Source: Cryomorphaceae bacterium | GTDB lineage: Bacteria; Bacteroidota; Bacteroidia; Flavobacteriales; ECT2AJA-044 | Reading direction: 5' to 3' | DNA: 64,000 nucleotides | NCBI GenBank assembly: GCA_017798125.1 | Contig: CP059070.1 | Span: forward strand, 1,984,001 to 2,048,000 | Notes under the pieces: model-generated | Told to the model about the DNA's origin: nothing | Seen by the model: the letters and a program-made list of their open reading frames with translations, nothing else | The model's database searches: none | Shown: in pieces, positions 62,897 through 64,000 of the stretch | How positions within the stretch are numbered: the stretch's first letter is position 1 | Layout: each line of letters starts with the position of its first letter | Made by a program: the position numbers and the translations under genes

Positions 62897-63687
62897 TTGT
62901 GGTCATTTATTTCTTTGACAAGACGAGCACATGCTCGCTCGGGCTGAGCGTGCTGCATAAAGTATCCCCCAATTAAGAAGCCTTGGAATCCAACTTCCTT
63001 TAATGTCAAGACTTCCTTTGCCGACTTTATGCCACTTTCGCTTATCCGACAAAAGTGATCTGGAATTAAGGACGACAAACGAATACTGTTCTCGATGGAT
63101 GTTGAGAAGGTCTTGAGGTCTCGATTATTGACACCGACCAAATTCAGATGCTCGTTCAGATGATCTTGAATTTCGATTTCATTGTGGACCTCGAGAAGAA
63201 CTTCTAACCCTAGACTACGAGCGAATCCGGCCAGGGATTTAGACTGTTGAGGGCTAAGAGCTGCAGCAATCAATAGAATGCAATCGGCTCCACTGCTTTT
63301 TGCTTCAATAATCTGATACTCAGAAACAACAAAGTCTTTTCGTAAAATGGGACAGTAGTTGAATTTCCGGGCGACCTCAACGTCTTTAAGACTTCCGCTA
63401 AAGTACTTGGAATCGCTCAGCACACTCAAGGCCGAAGCTCCGGCCTGCATATAGCCGATGCTGAGCTGTTCTACATCCACATGCTCATGCAGAGTTCCCG
63501 TACTGGGTGAAGCGCGTTTGATTTCTGCTATGATTCCAACCTTATCAGGCCTTGTGATGTACTGCTTCATGGAAACACAATCCGTTTCGAAGAAAATGCT
63601 CTTCTCTAGGAGTTTAACAGGTCGAATCTCCTTGCTTTCAGCAACTTCAGCGCGTTTATGAGCGATGATTTCGTCTAGAATATTCAT
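62893..63687 (-). CDS. trpC: Indole-3-glycerol phosphate synthase
   Basis: 264 residues. Catalytic segments: IIAEIKRASPSTGTL, LRKDFVVSEYQIIEA, LVGVNNRDLKTF and ISESGIKS. It closes the indole ring to give the substrate of TrpA. Four-base overlaps with trpD and trpF. Confidence 0.96.
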   Translation of the reverse strand: MNILDEIIAHKRAEVAESKEIRPVKLLEKSIFFETDCVSMKQYITRPDKVGIIAEIKRASPSTGTLHEHVDVEQLSIGYMQAGASALSVLSDSKYFSGSLKDVEVARKFNYCPILRKDFVVSEYQIIEAKSSGADCILLIAAALSPQQSKSLAGFARSLGLEVLLEVHNEIEIQDHLNEHLNLVGVNNRDLKTFSTSIENSIRLSSLIPDHFCRISESGIKSAKEVLTLKEVGFQGFLIGGYFMQHAQPERACARLVKEINDHK

Positions 63688-64000
63688 GATTTGATAAGGC
63701 GTTTAAATACGTTCAAGGCGTTTCCACTTGTCAGTGACTCCTGGGCCATTACACGACATTCTTGAAGAGACTTCTGTGGGTTTGCCGATGAAATGGCTAA
63801 GGAGCTGTTTGCAATAACCACAGCATTTTGAGCATCTGTTCCACTCCCTTCGAGGATATTCATAAAAATGGCAGCAGCCTCCTTTACGGATTGTCCTCCG
63901 TGCAATGCTTCAGGTTGAAGTGTTTCTGCTCCAAAGTCGTCAGGGTACAGAACCATGTCTGATTGAGGAGAAAGGACCTTGCTTCCGGAGGTTAGTGAAA
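63684..64000 (-). CDS. trpD: Anthranilate phosphoribosyltransferase, C-terminal part
   Basis: The frame is open to the window end, so the gene continues beyond base 64000 (an internal Met at 63956 is not the start). The visible 105 residues are the C-terminal part: DAQNAVVIANSSLAIS (the conserved Asn-Ala region) and the closing helix ESLTSGNALNVFKRLI. It joins anthranilate and PRPP. Four-base overlap to trpC. trpE and trpG are expected further upstream. Confidence 0.9.
   Translation of the reverse strand, partial: SLTSGSKVLSPQSDMVLYPDDFGAETLQPEALHGGQSVKEAAAIFMNILEGSGTDAQNAVVIANSSLAISSANPQKSLQECRVMAQESLTSGNALNVFKRLIKS

Overview
The window is a piece of chromosome from a member of the Bacteroidota, most likely a marine Flavobacteriales (Cryomorphaceae/Schleiferiaceae-like). 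The evidence is a secreted protein with a type IX secretion (T9SS) C-terminal sorting domain, a TonB-dependent receptor with a carboxypeptidase-like N-terminal extension, many Bacteroidota-type lipoproteins, and promoters of the form TTG-N18..21-TAnnTTTG. GC content is near one half. No phage, transposase, integrase or CRISPR array was seen.

Layout. 1-5 kb: the 3' part of a ligase-associated Lhr-type helicase, its metallophosphoesterase partner PdeM, a sulfotransferase and a polysaccharide flippase with head-to-head overlapping starts. 5-6 kb: Dps and a YciI-like protein. 6-14.9 kb: a sulfur island with a Crp/Fnr regulator, SulP permease, DUF202 protein, two paralogous persulfide-dioxygenase-like MBL-rhodanese proteins around a pair of half-size YeeE/YedE (PmpA/PmpB-like) transporters, a sulfide:quinone oxidoreductase-like flavoprotein and a cysteine-dioxygenase-like protein. 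15-20 kb: ammonium transporter, tRNA-Met, START-like protein, PAP2 phosphatase, GT39 and GT2 glycosyltransferases. 20-25 kb: TonB receptor and T9SS-secreted hydrolase. 25-31 kb: housekeeping genes (GmhB-like phosphatase, class IV aminotransferase, YqgE, PdxH, HU, Fmt, RecQ). 31-44 kb: Mpo1-like protein, penicillin acylase, DUF547 lipoprotein, DUF493 protein, C1 peptidase, ClpB, NlpC/P60 peptidase, thiolase, PgpH-type 7TM-HD protein. 44-48 kb: oligopeptide ABC permeases and binding protein. 48-58 kb: tRNA-Ser, two tandem lipoproteins, tRNA-Pro, YpdA-like reductase, ASST-like protein, glycoside hydrolase, a DUF885-like lipoprotein that has lost its metal motif, an S9 peptidase, tRNA-Arg. 59-64 kb: a tightly coupled trp operon (trpD-C-F-B-A) ending in a DAHP synthase.

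The genes of the sulfur island fit together as sulfide capture (SQR), persulfide oxidation (MBL-rhodanese), sulfur-compound movement (YeeE/YedE) and sulfite/sulfate exchange (SulP). Four promoters in this island carry a CRP-like palindrome GTRAC-N4-GTYAC centred 29.5-30.5 nt upstream of a TAnnTTTG element. This is class II activator geometry, and the Crp/Fnr gene at the head of the island is the obvious candidate activator.

Two non-coding signals stand out. (1) Downstream of three of the four tRNA genes (Met, Arg, Ser) lies a structured element of about 100-190 nt with a shared order: terminator, a TTTTG-armed hairpin carrying AGCAAGCT (or its complement), a CTTCG hairpin. For Met and Arg the tRNA 3' end plus terminator is then perfectly duplicated (34 and 58 nt). 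For Ser a 14-nt flank appears inverted. (2) A family of about 12 short imperfect palindromes, CATCGnGCC / GGCn'CAAAA with a covarying stem base pair, is scattered in genes and intergenic regions. I do not recognise either family.
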